From Sphingomonas sp. AP4-R1 (GTDB lineage: Bacteria; Pseudomonadota; Alphaproteobacteria; Sphingomonadales; Sphingomonadaceae): DNA of 64,000 bases. The position numbers were made by a program, and so were the translations under genes. Shown in pieces: positions 37,801-47,913 of this stretch. The stretch spans positions 3,982,001-4,046,000 of the forward strand of contig NZ_CP053346.1 of NCBI RefSeq assembly GCF_013113735.1. Reading direction: 5' to 3'. Position 1 is the first letter of the stretch. Every line of letters starts with the position of its first letter. A model generated the notes under the pieces. It made no database searches. It saw only the letters and a program-made list of their open reading frames with translations, and was not told where the DNA came from.

Positions 37801-38637
37801 TCACGGCCGCAATCGCGCCGTCAGGAACGCCAGCATGTCGGCCGAGGTCTTGTCCCCCTCCACGCCGATCATCTGATTGAGCTGGCCGTGGGTGCGCCCT
37901 TCCACCGTGATCGTGGTGGCGGACGTGCCCGCCTGCCGCAGCGCCGCCGCCAGTTCCTCGGCCTGCGCGCCCGAATCCCTGCGCGAGGCGATGTGGAAGA
38001 TCTGGAACGCTCCCGCATTGGGCAGGGCCGCATGCAACGTGGGTGACAGCCCCCGCTGCTCCACCGGATCGCGACCGAAAGCGCGCAGATACATGCGCCG
38101 CAACAGCGGCCCCGCCATGTCGATCTGCCGGGGCACATCGTAGCCCGCGCCATCCAGCAGCGAGACGGCCCGGATCATGCCGAACGGCACACCGGCCTGC
38201 TCCAGATAGGTGGGGTCGGTTCCCACCAGAGCCGCCAGATGCGCACCCGCCGAGTGGCCCACCAGAGCGATCCGATCCGGATCGAAGCCCAGCGCCGCCG
38301 CCCTCGCCCGGAGTGCCGCGATCGCCGCCGCCACGTCGCGCGCCTCGTCCGCCACGCTCACCTGCGGCGCCAGCCGATAATCGATCGTGGCGAAGGCGAA
38401 GCCGTGGCGCGTGAAGAAGTCCGGCTTGGCTGCCGTCGCCTTGTCCTTGTCGCCGAACATCCAGGCCCCGCCATGGATGAACACCACCAGCGGCGCGCCC
38501 CGCCCCGGCGCGGGATAGAAATCCAGTTTCTGCAGCGGATCCGCACCGTAAGCGATCGCGCTCGGCGCAGCCCCCATCGCGGGATGGAACGCGGAGCCCA
38601 GCAAAAATGCCGCCAAAGCGAGGCGCAATGTCTTCAT
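37801..38637 (-). CDS. secreted alpha/beta hydrolase (esterase-like)
   Basis: The 278-residue protein has a signal peptide (about 1-22, ending AMGAA). It carries the oxyanion motif HGGAWMFG, the nucleophile elbow GHSAGAH (Ser about 137) and a C-terminal His in GRTHGQLNQ. This is the hormone-sensitive-lipase-like pattern with HGGxW. It probably cleaves small esters in the periplasm. Substrate unknown. The start at 38637 puts the signal peptide first; upstream Met codons would precede it with basic residues. It is convergent with hisZ and divergent from purA. Confidence 0.88.
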   Translation of the reverse strand: MKTLRLALAAFLLGSAFHPAMGAAPSAIAYGADPLQKLDFYPAPGRGAPLVVFIHGGAWMFGDKDKATAAKPDFFTRHGFAFATIDYRLAPQVSVADEARDVAAAIAALRARAAALGFDPDRIALVGHSAGAHLAALVGTDPTYLEQAGVPFGMIRAVSLLDGAGYDVPRQIDMAGPLLRRMYLRAFGRDPVEQRGLSPTLHAALPNAGAFQIFHIASRRDSGAQAEELAAALRQAGTSATTITVEGRTHGQLNQMIGVEGDKTSADMLAFLTARLRP

Positions 38638-38839
38638 CGATCCGATCCTTGTCATCCCCCTTGAACGGGCGCGGACGCCCGATCCGTCGCGGGATCGGGG
38701 CACCGCTCTTTCTTGACTCGCACGGCGCCTCGCGGCAGTGGCACCCGCGAACCTGCTTCACGCAGACCTGTCCCGTCCGATCGCCGAGTCCTGTCGAAGG
38801 GCGGTCCGGATTCCCCTCGGCAGGGGGAAAGTCGTATTC

Positions 38840-40129
38840 ATGGCCAATGTGACCGTCATCGGTGCCCAGTGGGGCGATGAGGGCAAGGGCAAGATCGTCG
38901 ACTGGCTCGCCAGCCGCGCCGATGTCGTCGTTCGTTTCCAGGGCGGCCACAATGCCGGCCACACGCTCGTCGTCGGCGATCAGACCTACAAATTGAGCCT
39001 GCTCCCCTCGGGCATCGTGCGCGGCACGCTGTCCGTGATCGGCAACGGCGTCGTGCTCGATCCGTGGCACTTCCGCGACGAAGTCGCCAAGCTCGAAGGC
39101 CAGGGCGTCAAGATCAGCCCGGAGACGCTGCAGATCGCCGAAACCTGTCCGCTGATCCTCCCCCTCCACCGCGATCTGGACGGCCTGCGCGAGGATGCGT
39201 CGGGCGCCGGCAAGATCGGCACCACGCGGCGCGGCATCGGCCCGGCCTATGAGGACAAGGTCGGCCGCCGCGCGATCCGCGTGTGCGATCTCGCCCATCT
39301 CGACGATCTCGATCCGCAACTCGATCGTCTGTGCGCGCACCACGATGCGCTGCGCGCCGGCTTCGGCGAGCCGCCGGTCGATCGCGCCGTGCTGATGGAG
39401 CAATTGCGCGAAGTCGCGGAATTCCTTCTGCCTTATGCCCGCCCGGTGTGGCGCACGCTGGACGAGGCCAAGTCGCGCGGCCGCCGCATCCTGTTCGAAG
39501 GCGCGCAGGGCGTGCTGCTCGACGTCGATCACGGCACCTATCCGTTCGTCACCTCGTCGAACACGATCGCGGGCACGGCGGCGAGCGGCTCGGGCCTCGG
39601 CCCCTCTGCGGCCGGTTTCGTGCTGGGCATCACCAAGGCCTACACCACCCGCGTCGGCGGCGGCCCCTTTCCGACCGAGCAGGCGAATGACATTGGCGAG
39701 CGGCTGGGCACGCGCGGCCATGAATTCGGCACGGTCACGGGACGCAAGCGCCGCTGCGGCTGGTTCGATTCGGTGCTGGTGCGTCAGGCGGTGGCCGTCT
39801 CCGGCATCACCGGCATCGCGCTCACCAAGCTCGACGTGCTGGACGGCTTCGAGGAGCTGAAGATCTGCGTGGGCTACACGCTCGGCGGCAAGAATTACGA
39901 TTATCTGCCGCCGCACGCGCGCGACCAGGCGCTGGCCGAACCGATCTACGAGACGATCCCGGGCTGGTCCGAATCCACCTATGGCGCGCGCAGCTGGGCC
40001 GATCTGCCCGCCGCCGCGATCAAATATATCCGCCGGATCGAGGAACTGATCGGCTGCCCGGTCGCCCTCGTCTCGACGAGCCCCGAACGCGAGGATACGA
40101 TTCTGGTGCGCGATCCCTTCCGGGATTGA
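38840..40129 (+). CDS. purA: adenylosuccinate synthetase
   Basis: PurA joins IMP and aspartate using GTP, the first step from IMP to AMP. In 429 residues it shows the P-loop-like [18 protein letters not shown] with catalytic Asp, [49 protein letters not shown] and the GTP-binding LTKLDVLDG. Length and motifs are complete. The ATG at 38840 lies about 200 bases from the divergent esterase gene. Confidence 0.97.
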   Translation: MANVTVIGAQWGDEGKGKIVDWLASRADVVVRFQGGHNAGHTLVVGDQTYKLSLLPSGIVRGTLSVIGNGVVLDPWHFRDEVAKLEGQGVKISPETLQIAETCPLILPLHRDLDGLREDASGAGKIGTTRRGIGPAYEDKVGRRAIRVCDLAHLDDLDPQLDRLCAHHDALRAGFGEPPVDRAVLMEQLREVAEFLLPYARPVWRTLDEAKSRGRRILFEGAQGVLLDVDHGTYPFVTSSNTIAGTAASGSGLGPSAAGFVLGITKAYTTRVGGGPFPTEQANDIGERLGTRGHEFGTVTGRKRRCGWFDSVLVRQAVAVSGITGIALTKLDVLDGFEELKICVGYTLGGKNYDYLPPHARDQALAEPIYETIPGWSESTYGARSWADLPAAAIKYIRRIEELIGCPVALVSTSPEREDTILVRDPFRD

Positions 40130-40436
40130 ACATCCCGCAATTTATCGCCCCGTTCGCGGGATTCCACGAACGAATCCTTCAATCATGATGCCTCCGGCCC
40201 CTCGCCTCTTGCGGGGGGTCGCGGTTTCAGATTGATTACACCCCATAGAGTTTCGCGGCGGGCCATATTCGCTGCGAACAGTCAGGCAAGCGACTCGGGG
40301 GAGCGCTTGACGGGGGAACGGGCGCGATGATGGTTCGAGCCGATACGGGGGAAATGTCCGGTTCACCGGCCGACCGCTCGTTCCCCCTCCTGGCGGCCGG
40401 CCGTCCCCTCGGTCATCGGCAGCCCGAATTCCGGCT
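40130..40436. other. 307-base gap between purA and the GNAT gene with a possible leader ORF
   Basis: No established gene is present. A 37-codon frame starts at the ATG at 40327, preceded by GGGGGAA. It ends at a TGA overlapping the next gene's ATG (CTATGAGG), so it could be a coupled leader peptide. Its product (VRADTGEMSGSPADRSFPLL and onwards) is not recognisable, and coding is doubtful. A short AT-richer patch near 40220-40250 may contain the promoter of the GNAT gene. Confidence 0.4.
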
Positions 40437-41006
40437 ATGAGGATCGAGGCACCGCACGCTTTGCCCGATCTGCTTGTCCGCCCGGCGCGCATCGCCGAAA
40501 TCGCCACGCTGGAAACGCTGATCGCGGCCTCGGCCCGCGTCCTCAGCCGTGGCTTTTACAGCGAGGCCGAGACGGAAGCCGCCATCGAACATGTCTTCGG
40601 CGTCGATACCGATCTGGTCGACGACGGCACCTATCTGGTGGTGGAGGACGAGGAAGGCCGCCTGCTCGGCTGCGGCGGCTGGAGTCGCCAGCGCACTCTC
40701 TTCGGCAGCGATCGCTTCGCCGCGCGGACGCCCGGCTTTCTGGATCCCGCCGTCGATGCGGCGCGCATCCGCGCCTTCTTCGTCGCCCCCGAAGCCGCCC
40801 GTCGTGGCGTGGGTGCCACCCTGCTGAATGCCTGCGAAACGCGCGCGGCCGCCTCCGGCTTCACGCGCACCGCGCTGATGGCCACCCTGCCCGGCGTGCC
40901 CTTCTATGCGCGCCACGGCTATGTCGCCGGCGAGCCGGTCTCGCATCCGTGCGGCGACCTTTTTGTAGGCTTCGTGCCCATGTCGAAAGATTTGTTGCAC
41001 ATATGA
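40437..41006 (+). CDS. GNAT-family N-acetyltransferase
   Basis: The 189-residue cytosolic protein has the GNAT core: LLVRPARIAEIATLETLI at the N-terminus, YLVVEDEEGRLLGCGGW, and the acetyl-CoA motif A AARIRAFFVAPEAARRGVGATLL with its R-x-x-G-x-G/A loop. The C-terminal PFYARHGYVAGEPV follows. The acceptor is unknown. It is followed, about 200 bases on, by a TonB-dependent receptor with its own upstream region. Confidence 0.9.
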   Translation: MRIEAPHALPDLLVRPARIAEIATLETLIAASARVLSRGFYSEAETEAAIEHVFGVDTDLVDDGTYLVVEDEEGRLLGCGGWSRQRTLFGSDRFAARTPGFLDPAVDAARIRAFFVAPEAARRGVGATLLNACETRAAASGFTRTALMATLPGVPFYARHGYVAGEPVSHPCGDLFVGFVPMSKDLLHI

Positions 41007-41213
41007 CACAGGAGAAAACTGAATCTGAAATGAACTGATCCGCAGGATCATCGCATCTTGCAGGATAATGCGGTCAACACATAGCATCACGTCGCGGTAA
41101 CATACGCGTTTCTACTTCGTGTCCGGGGGGTTGGATACGAAACAGAGATCGGCTCTACGGCCGGCGAACGGGGGATGCTCCTGAAAAGGCCACGCCTTTC
41201 TCGGGGGAATAGT

Positions 41214-43883
41214 ATGAACAGGACAGGTTTGATTTCGCGTGGTGCGCTGGCGATGGCGCTCGCGATGAGCGGTCAGTCGGCATTCGCGCAGGCGACGTCG
41301 GGCGCAGCCGCCGGCGATGAAGCGATCATCGTGACCGGCACGCGCGCCACCGGCTTCAAGGCATCGGACAGCCCGGCGCCCATCCAGATTCTCGGCAGCG
41401 ATGCGCTGTCCCGCGTCGGCCAGCCCGATCTGAACCAAGCGCTGGCGCAGCAGATCCCGTCAATCCAGGCGCAGGCGTTCGGCAACGACCAGACCGCGTT
41501 CCACCCCTCGATCAAGCTGCGCGGCGTGAGCCCGAACCACACGTTGATCATGATCGACGGCAAGCGCCGCCACGGCACCGCCAACGTCGCCGTGACGAAC
41601 GCGGTGTGGACCGGCGGCGCCGCCCCCGATCTCGGCCTGATCCCCGGCGACATGATCGATCACGTCGAAGTGCTGCAGGACGGCGCCGCCGCCCAGTACG
41701 GCACGGACGCGCTGGCCGGCGTCGTCAACTTCATCCTGAAGAAGAACGATCATGGCGGCACGATCAACGTCGACGGTGGCCAATATTTCGCCGGAGACGG
41801 CACGCAATATCACGTGTCCGGCAATATCGGCATCGCGCCGATCGAGGACATGTATCTCTCGCTGACCGGCGAATATAAATTCCACGATTACAGCTTCCGC
41901 GGCGATGTCGATCCGCGCGTGGTGGATACCGGCTTCAACACCTCTGCCAACACCGGCAACAATGGCGGCCGCACGATCCTGGCACGCTTCCCGGGCGTCA
42001 AGAATTTCCCCAACTACCCCTACGTCAACCGCATCTTCGGCGACGGCAAGATGGAGCTGACCAACGGCTTCTACAATTGGGGCTATACCGGCTTCAAGGA
42101 TATCGAGCTGTATTCGTTCGGCAGCATCTCGCGTCGTGTCGGCCGCACGAACCAGAATTATCGCCTGCCCAACGTCGTCTACGGCAAGTCGGCCGCCGCC
42201 TCGATCAACACCGCGACCCCCACGGGCGACATCCCCTATCCGACCGGCTTCTCGCCGCAGGAGGTGCTGCGCGAGCTGGATTACTCGGTCACCGGCGGTG
42301 CAAAGGGCACGTTCGGCAAGACCACCGTGGACGTCAGCACCACCTATGCGCGCGACGTGAACAAGATCTACGTCGAGAATTCGGCCAACGCCGCGCTCTA
42401 TTATGATACGTCGACGCTGACGACGCCGGGCTATTCGCCCACCAACGTCCACAATGGCGATTTCATCGCGTCGCAGTCCGTCTCGAACCTCGATCTGACG
42501 CACGAACTCGATGTCGGGTTCGAGGATCCGGTCGTGATCGCGGGCGGCCTCGAATATCGGTGGGAGCAATATCAGCTGCGCGCCGGCGATCCCGCCTCTT
42601 ATTATGTCGGATCGGGCGTGCTGCAGGGCGGCATCCAGTCCTTCTTCGGTTATGCCCCGTCCAACGCCAGCACCAACAGCCGTCGGAATTTCTCGCAATA
42701 TCTCGATATTTCGATGAAGCCGGTCCCGGCCTGGCTGGTCGACGGCGCGGTCCGCCACGAACATTATTCGGACTTCGGCGACACCACCGTCTTCAAGCTC
42801 ACCAGCCGCTACGACATCATCCCCGAATTCGCCGTTCGCGGCACCGTCTCCACCGGCTTCCGCGCGCCGACTTTGGCCGAAGGCTTCTATTCGGGCATCA
42901 ACGTCAGCGTGTCGTCGCTGTCGGGCATCTTCGCGCCGAACTCGTCCGGTGCGGCCGCGCTCGGCATCGGCGGCCTGAAGCCTGAAAAGTCGACGTCGTT
43001 CAGCGGCGGCTTCGTGGCACATCCGTTCGATCGACTGACCGTCACGCTCGACGGTTATCGCCTGTCGATCCGCGACCGCATCGTCCAGTCGGGCGGCTTC
43101 ACCGGCTATTCCAACAATTGCCGCTTCCTGCCGAGCGGCTTCACGCCGGGCATGGACGTGCAGGCCGCTTATGCCGCGTTCCGGGGCACCTGCACCGGCA
43201 CGATCTCGCCGAACGTGCTGACCGCGCTCTACAATAACGGCGTGCCGATCACGTCCGTGATCGGCGCGATCAACGGCGGCGCCTCGGGGTCGCTCGCGAT
43301 CAACAGCTTCGTCAACGGCGTGAAGACGCAGACCACCGGCCTCGATTTCCTCGCCAATTATTACACGCCGATCGACGGCCTCGGCCGCATCGACTGGTCG
43401 CTGGCGGTCAATTACAACAAGACCAAGATCAAGAAGGTCGCCGCCCCGCCGTCGGGCGTGAACCAGACGACCGCGATCCTCGACGTCTACGCCCAGTCGC
43501 AGCTCACCAAGACGACGCCGAAGATCCGCGCCACCGCCGGCGCGCTGTGGACCTATGATCGCTTCGAGGTGAACCTGCGCGAATCCTATTATGGGACGAG
43601 CGGCTTCCTCACGACCTTCCCGACGGATGCGAACCGGGCTTATTATGTCAGCGCGGGTTCGGCGTTCATCACCGATCTGGAAGCCAGCGTGAAATTCGGC
43701 GCGATCAAATTTTCGATCGGCGCGAACAACCTCTTCAACAAATATCCGAAGGCTTATTCGGATGAATTCCGCGCCGCCCAATATTCTCTGAGCTCGACGG
43801 CGTTCATCACCAAATATCCGGTCAATTCGCCTTATGGCGTGATGGGTGGCTATTATTACGGCAAGGTCGGCGTGAAGTTCTGA
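41214..43883 (+). CDS. TonB-dependent receptor
   Basis: The 889-residue outer-membrane receptor has a signal peptide (1-25, ending SAFAQ). A TonB-box-like EAIIVTGTRA comes near residue 37, and a plug domain (about 45-165) has IKLRGVSPNHTLIMIDGKRRH and DHVEVLQDGAAAQYGTDALAGVVNFIL. The barrel ends VGVKF with terminal Phe. The sequence RGTVSTGFRAPTLAEGF is a typical barrel landmark. It resembles general TonB receptors of sphingomonads without clear siderophore features, so the substrate cannot be assigned. GGGGGAA precedes the ATG. A strong terminator follows. Confidence 0.95.
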   Translation: MNRTGLISRGALAMALAMSGQSAFAQATSGAAAGDEAIIVTGTRATGFKASDSPAPIQILGSDALSRVGQPDLNQALAQQIPSIQAQAFGNDQTAFHPSIKLRGVSPNHTLIMIDGKRRHGTANVAVTNAVWTGGAAPDLGLIPGDMIDHVEVLQDGAAAQYGTDALAGVVNFILKKNDHGGTINVDGGQYFAGDGTQYHVSGNIGIAPIEDMYLSLTGEYKFHDYSFRGDVDPRVVDTGFNTSANTGNNGGRTILARFPGVKNFPNYPYVNRIFGDGKMELTNGFYNWGYTGFKDIELYSFGSISRRVGRTNQNYRLPNVVYGKSAAASINTATPTGDIPYPTGFSPQEVLRELDYSVTGGAKGTFGKTTVDVSTTYARDVNKIYVENSANAALYYDTSTLTTPGYSPTNVHNGDFIASQSVSNLDLTHELDVGFEDPVVIAGGLEYRWEQYQLRAGDPASYYVGSGVLQGGIQSFFGYAPSNASTNSRRNFSQYLDISMKPVPAWLVDGAVRHEHYSDFGDTTVFKLTSRYDIIPEFAVRGTVSTGFRAPTLAEGFYSGINVSVSSLSGIFAPNSSGAAALGIGGLKPEKSTSFSGGFVAHPFDRLTVTLDGYRLSIRDRIVQSGGFTGYSNNCRFLPSGFTPGMDVQAAYAAFRGTCTGTISPNVLTALYNNGVPITSVIGAINGGASGSLAINSFVNGVKTQTTGLDFLANYYTPIDGLGRIDWSLAVNYNKTKIKKVAAPPSGVNQTTAILDVYAQSQLTKTTPKIRATAGALWTYDRFEVNLRESYYGTSGFLTTFPTDANRAYYVSAGSAFITDLEASVKFGAIKFSIGANNLFNKYPKAYSDEFRAAQYSLSSTAFITKYPVNSPYGVMGGYYYGKVGVKF

Positions 43884-43897
43884 TCGCGCACACCCCG

Positions 43898-43933
43898 GCC
43901 CGGAACGAGCCACGCTCGTTCCGGGCTTTTTTT
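43898..43933 (+). terminator. intrinsic terminator of the TonB-dependent receptor gene
   Basis: The stem GCCCGGAACGAG-CCACG-CTCGTTCCGGGC is perfect and is followed by seven T residues. It starts 15 bases after the stop codon. Confidence 0.95.
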
Positions 43934-44029
43934 GTTGCTGCCATTGCGGCGCGGCGGCCGGTCGGCTTCAATCGCGCCGCCCATAATTGCCCCCTCGAAA
44001 GGGGGCGTCTGTCAGGGAAGGTTTTTCGG

Positions 44030-44524
44030 ATGAACAAGCTCGTCGCGTCATCGATTCTCGCTCTTGCCGCTTTGGGCGCTACCGCCGCGCCTGCCGCCGG
44101 CATCGTCCGCAACACGCTGCCCGCGATGAACGGCAAGCCCGCGCGCATTCTGGAGAGCGCCGAGGTTCCGGCCGGCGCGACCACGCTTTATGTTTCGGGC
44201 CAGCTCGCCTCGCCGGTCGATCCGGCCAAGCCCACCGAATTCGGCGACACCAAGACGCAGGCGTTGAGCGCGCTCGCCAAGATCAAGGGCATCCTTGAAA
44301 AGCGCGGCTACGCGATGTCGGACATCTTCAAGATGACCCTGTTCCTCGCGCCCGATCCCAAGCTCGGCAAGATGGATTTCGAGGGCGTGAACGCCGCGTT
44401 CGAAACCTTCTTCAACGTGCCGTCCAATCCGAACACGGTCGCCCGCTCCGCCGTCCAGGTCGGCGCGCTGGCCGGCCCGAACTTCCTCGTCGAGATCGAA
44501 GTGACCGCCGCCAAGGTGAAATAG
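44030..44524 (+). CDS. exported RidA/YjgF-family protein
   Basis: The 164-residue product has a signal peptide (about 1-22, ending ATAAPAAG) and a RidA fold: TTLYVSGQLASP, TKTQALSALAKIKGILEKRG, DIFKMTLFLAPDP, NTVARSAVQVGALAGPNFLVEIEVTA. The usual R-T catalytic arginine of enamine/imine deaminases appears as VARSAVQV. Family members in the cytosol hydrolyse reactive 2-aminoacrylate; an exported form must have another target. It follows the receptor gene after a terminator, so it has its own promoter. Confidence 0.88.
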   Translation: MNKLVASSILALAALGATAAPAAGIVRNTLPAMNGKPARILESAEVPAGATTLYVSGQLASPVDPAKPTEFGDTKTQALSALAKIKGILEKRGYAMSDIFKMTLFLAPDPKLGKMDFEGVNAAFETFFNVPSNPNTVARSAVQVGALAGPNFLVEIEVTAAKVK

Positions 44525-44614
44525 TCCGGGCCATGGCGGGCCGCTTCACCGCGGCTCGCCTCGCCATTTGTCGCTATGCTGCGCCCATCTCGCGACAGCA
44601 GAAAGCAAGGTTTG

Positions 44615-44706
44615 TTCACACAGAGGCGCGGAGGCGCAGAGAGAAAAAGAAAGCGGCGCGGCCAATCCCTCTTTCTTCTCTCTGCGCCTCCGCGCCTCCG
44701 CGTGAA
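44615..44706. repeat. palindrome with purine-rich arms between ridA-like and murA genes
   Basis: The left arm is TTCACACAGAGGCGCGGAGG then CGCAGAGAGAAAAAGAAAG. The right arm is CTTTCTTCTCTCTGCGCCTC then CGCGCCTCCGCGTGAA. Each arm also contains a direct repeat GAGGCGCGGAGGCGC. The arms of about 36 bases surround a 17-base centre. The sequence family differs from the other palindromes in the window. It sits between convergent genes. Confidence 0.9.
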
Positions 44707-44776
44707 TCATTTTATCTTCTGACAACGGAGCGAGTCTCCCGCCCTCACGGGAATGGCCCCTCCGCAGGCGCCGGCC

Positions 44777-46063
<1,287 letters not shown>

Positions 46064-46227
46064 CCGCCCGCTTTATCGCGGCCTGCGGCGCTAGGCGAGA
46101 GAGGCGCGAGCCGATCGGGTCATTTCGCCGGACCAACGTGTTCGCGGTGGAGGGAAGAGGAAAATTGCGACACCTCCCCGCCTCGATTGCCCCCATTTCC
46201 GAAAAACCGGGCGGGCACCTCCCTCAA

Positions 46228-46314
46228 CCCGCTCGTCCTGAGCGAAGTCGAAGGACGTGCTTCAAGTGCCGGTATTCGCAGCCCATGCTTCGACTTCGCT
46301 CAGCACGAACGGGG
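46228..46314. repeat. palindromic repeat of the CTTCG-CTCAGCACGAACGG family
   Basis: CCCGCTCGTCCTGAGCGAAG (then TCGAAGGACGTGC) faces GCTTCGACTTCGCTCAGCAC (then GAACGGG). It fills the middle of the 329-base gap between the murA start and the clpS stop. The flanking 160 bases toward murA should contain its promoter, but I see no clear boxes. Confidence 0.85.
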
Positions 46315-46392
46315 CATAGGAATATGGGAAAAGGGAAGCAGCCTGACGCGGAACAACAGGTCGCTCTACAAGCCGCCCGGCCCCGAAGCCCC

Positions 46393-46746
46393 TCAGGCCT
46401 TCTCCAGCGTGCACTGGAGCGGATGCTGGTTCTGCCGGGCGAAATCCATCACCTGCGTCACCTTCGTCTCGGCGACTTCGTAGCTGAACACGCCACACAC
46501 GCCCACGCCGGTCTGGTGGACGTGCAGCATCACGCGCGTCGCATCCTCCAGGCTCATCTTGAAGAAGCGCTGCAGGCAGAGGACGACGAATTCCATCGGG
46601 GTGTAATCGTCATTCAGCATCAGCACCTTGTAGGGCGACGGCTGCTTGGTCTTGGTGCGCGTGCGGGTGGCGACGCCCAGCCCCGTGCCCTCATCGTCGC
46701 CGCGGCGCACGGCCATCGACAGCGGTGCAGGGAAACGATCGATCAT
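46393..46746 (-). CDS. clpS: ATP-dependent Clp protease adaptor ClpS
   Basis: ClpS delivers N-degron substrates to ClpAP. The 117-residue protein has the conserved core [45 protein letters not shown]. The Asn-Asp of the N-end-residue pocket ([11 protein letters not shown]) and the His of HVHQ are present. A variable N-terminal region (about 35 residues, RTRTKTKQ) precedes the core, as usual. An alternative start at 46716 would shorten it by ten residues. A clpA gene is not next to it. Confidence 0.95.
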   Translation of the reverse strand: MIDRFPAPLSMAVRRGDDEGTGLGVATRTRTKTKQPSPYKVLMLNDDYTPMEFVVLCLQRFFKMSLEDATRVMLHVHQTGVGVCGVFSYEVAETKVTQVMDFARQNQHPLQCTLEKA

Positions 46747-46833
46747 TGCGCGCACATATCCCGAAGGCGTTGGAAGCTGTAAGAATATGCAGCCGGACGG
46801 CCCGCTGCAAGTCTCGGCCCCGAAATGCGGGCC

Positions 46834-46870
46834 AAAATGAAAGGGCGGCCGCATCGCTGCGGCCGCCCCC
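46834..46870 (-). terminator. intrinsic terminator of the phasin gene
   Basis: Read on the minus strand, GGGCGGCCGCA-GCGA-TGCGGCCGCCC is followed by TTTCATTTT. It lies about 25 bases after the phasin stop. Confidence 0.88.
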
Positions 46871-46894
46871 TTCAAACTACCGGTACGGGCAGGA

Positions 46895-47830
46895 TCAGAG
46901 CGCGGCGCTCTTGATCTTCTCGGCCGCCAGCGCGTAGCGCGTCGACAGCGGCTGCGCGACTTCGCCGGCAACCTTCATGAACGACTCGGAGAACTTCGAG
47001 GCCTCGGCGACGGCGCTGTCGAACGAGGACTTGGCGAAATCGGACTGGAGCTGGAACAACTCGGTCGGCGACTTCACCGAAGCGAAGCTCTTGAACGCGG
47101 CCATCGCGCTCTCGAAGCTCTTCTTGCTGTAGTCGGCGGCTTCCTGGCCCATCGTCTCGCCGGCCTTGGCGGCAATGCGCGCGGAGGCGACGAACGCCTC
47201 GACATTGCCCTTCGAGAACTCGACCATTTCCTCGCCCAGCTTCGAGCTCTTCTCGAACGCGGTCTTGAAACGGGTGTTCATCTCGCCGAGCATCGCGGCG
47301 GCCTTGTCGGTAGCTTCGGTAGCCTTGGTAGCGGTAGCCATGAGGTGCTTTCCTTCCACGGTGGGGGCGAGCGTCGCGGGCTTCGCCGGTTTCGGTTCGA
47401 CTATCTTGGCCGGCGACGCTTCGGCCTTGATCTCAATCTTCGGGGCCACCGCCTTCACGGGAGCCGTCTTCTTCACCGGCGCCACCTTGGCCGATGCCAC
47501 CGCCTTGGCGGGAGCGGCAGCCTTGGCCGGAGCCGACACCTTCGCCGGGGCGGGCGCCGCCGCTTTCGCGATCGGCGCAGCCTTCACCGGCTCCGGTGCT
47601 TTTACCGGCGCCTTGGCCACGACAGGGGCCGCCGCCTTCGCGGGAGCCGCCGCCTTGGCAGGCGCGTTCGTTACTTTAGCAGGGCTTTCCTGCACCTTCG
47701 GGTCAGGCGTCTTAACGGCGCCTGCGCTCACGGCAGGAACGGCCGGAGTCTTCACGGCAGGCGCCTTTGCGGGCGCCGGCTTCGCAACGTCATCCTCGGC
47801 CTTGGCCGGAGCGCGGTCTTCGTTTTCCAC
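46895..47830 (-). CDS. phasin-family protein with N-terminal Lys/Ala/Pro-rich region
   Basis: Residues about 165-311 are a phasin domain ([60 protein letters not shown]), which coats polyhydroxyalkanoate granules. Residues about 10-160 are low-complexity repeats of the type [11 protein letters not shown], rich in Lys, Ala and Pro, like histone H1 tails. In Pseudomonas PhaF, which has such a tail at the opposite end, it binds DNA. The GTG at 47830 with GGAGAGAG upstream starts the long form (311 residues). An ATG at 47341 with AAGGAAAG upstream would start a phasin-only form of 148 residues. Two palindromes upstream may regulate it. Confidence 0.88.
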   Translation of the reverse strand: MENEDRAPAKAEDDVAKPAPAKAPAVKTPAVPAVSAGAVKTPDPKVQESPAKVTNAPAKAAAPAKAAAPVVAKAPVKAPEPVKAAPIAKAAAPAPAKVSAPAKAAAPAKAVASAKVAPVKKTAPVKAVAPKIEIKAEASPAKIVEPKPAKPATLAPTVEGKHLMATATKATEATDKAAAMLGEMNTRFKTAFEKSSKLGEEMVEFSKGNVEAFVASARIAAKAGETMGQEAADYSKKSFESAMAAFKSFASVKSPTELFQLQSDFAKSSFDSAVAEASKFSESFMKVAGEVAQPLSTRYALAAEKIKSAAL

Positions 47831-47844
47831 GTCTCTCTCCGTTC

Positions 47845-47911
47845 TTGCTGCAGTGCACAAATACGATACGCGAAAACCGATTTCAAGTCTACTTTTGTGC
47901 AGCGCACAAAA
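47845..47911 (-). promoter_or_regulatory. two related palindromic sites upstream of the phasin gene (PhaR-type operator candidates)
   Basis: The first site, 47893-47911, is the perfect palindrome TTTTGTGC-AGC-GCACAAAA. The second, 47845-47861, reads on the minus strand TTTGTGC-ACT-GCAGCAA. Both fit TTGTGC-N3-GCANAA and lie 15-80 bases upstream of the GTG start. In alphaproteobacteria the PHA-sensing repressor PhaR binds TGC-rich palindromes at phasin promoters. Assignment here is by resemblance and position. The distal site directly abuts the 3' end of the upstream gene. Confidence 0.65.
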
Positions 47912-47913
47912 CG

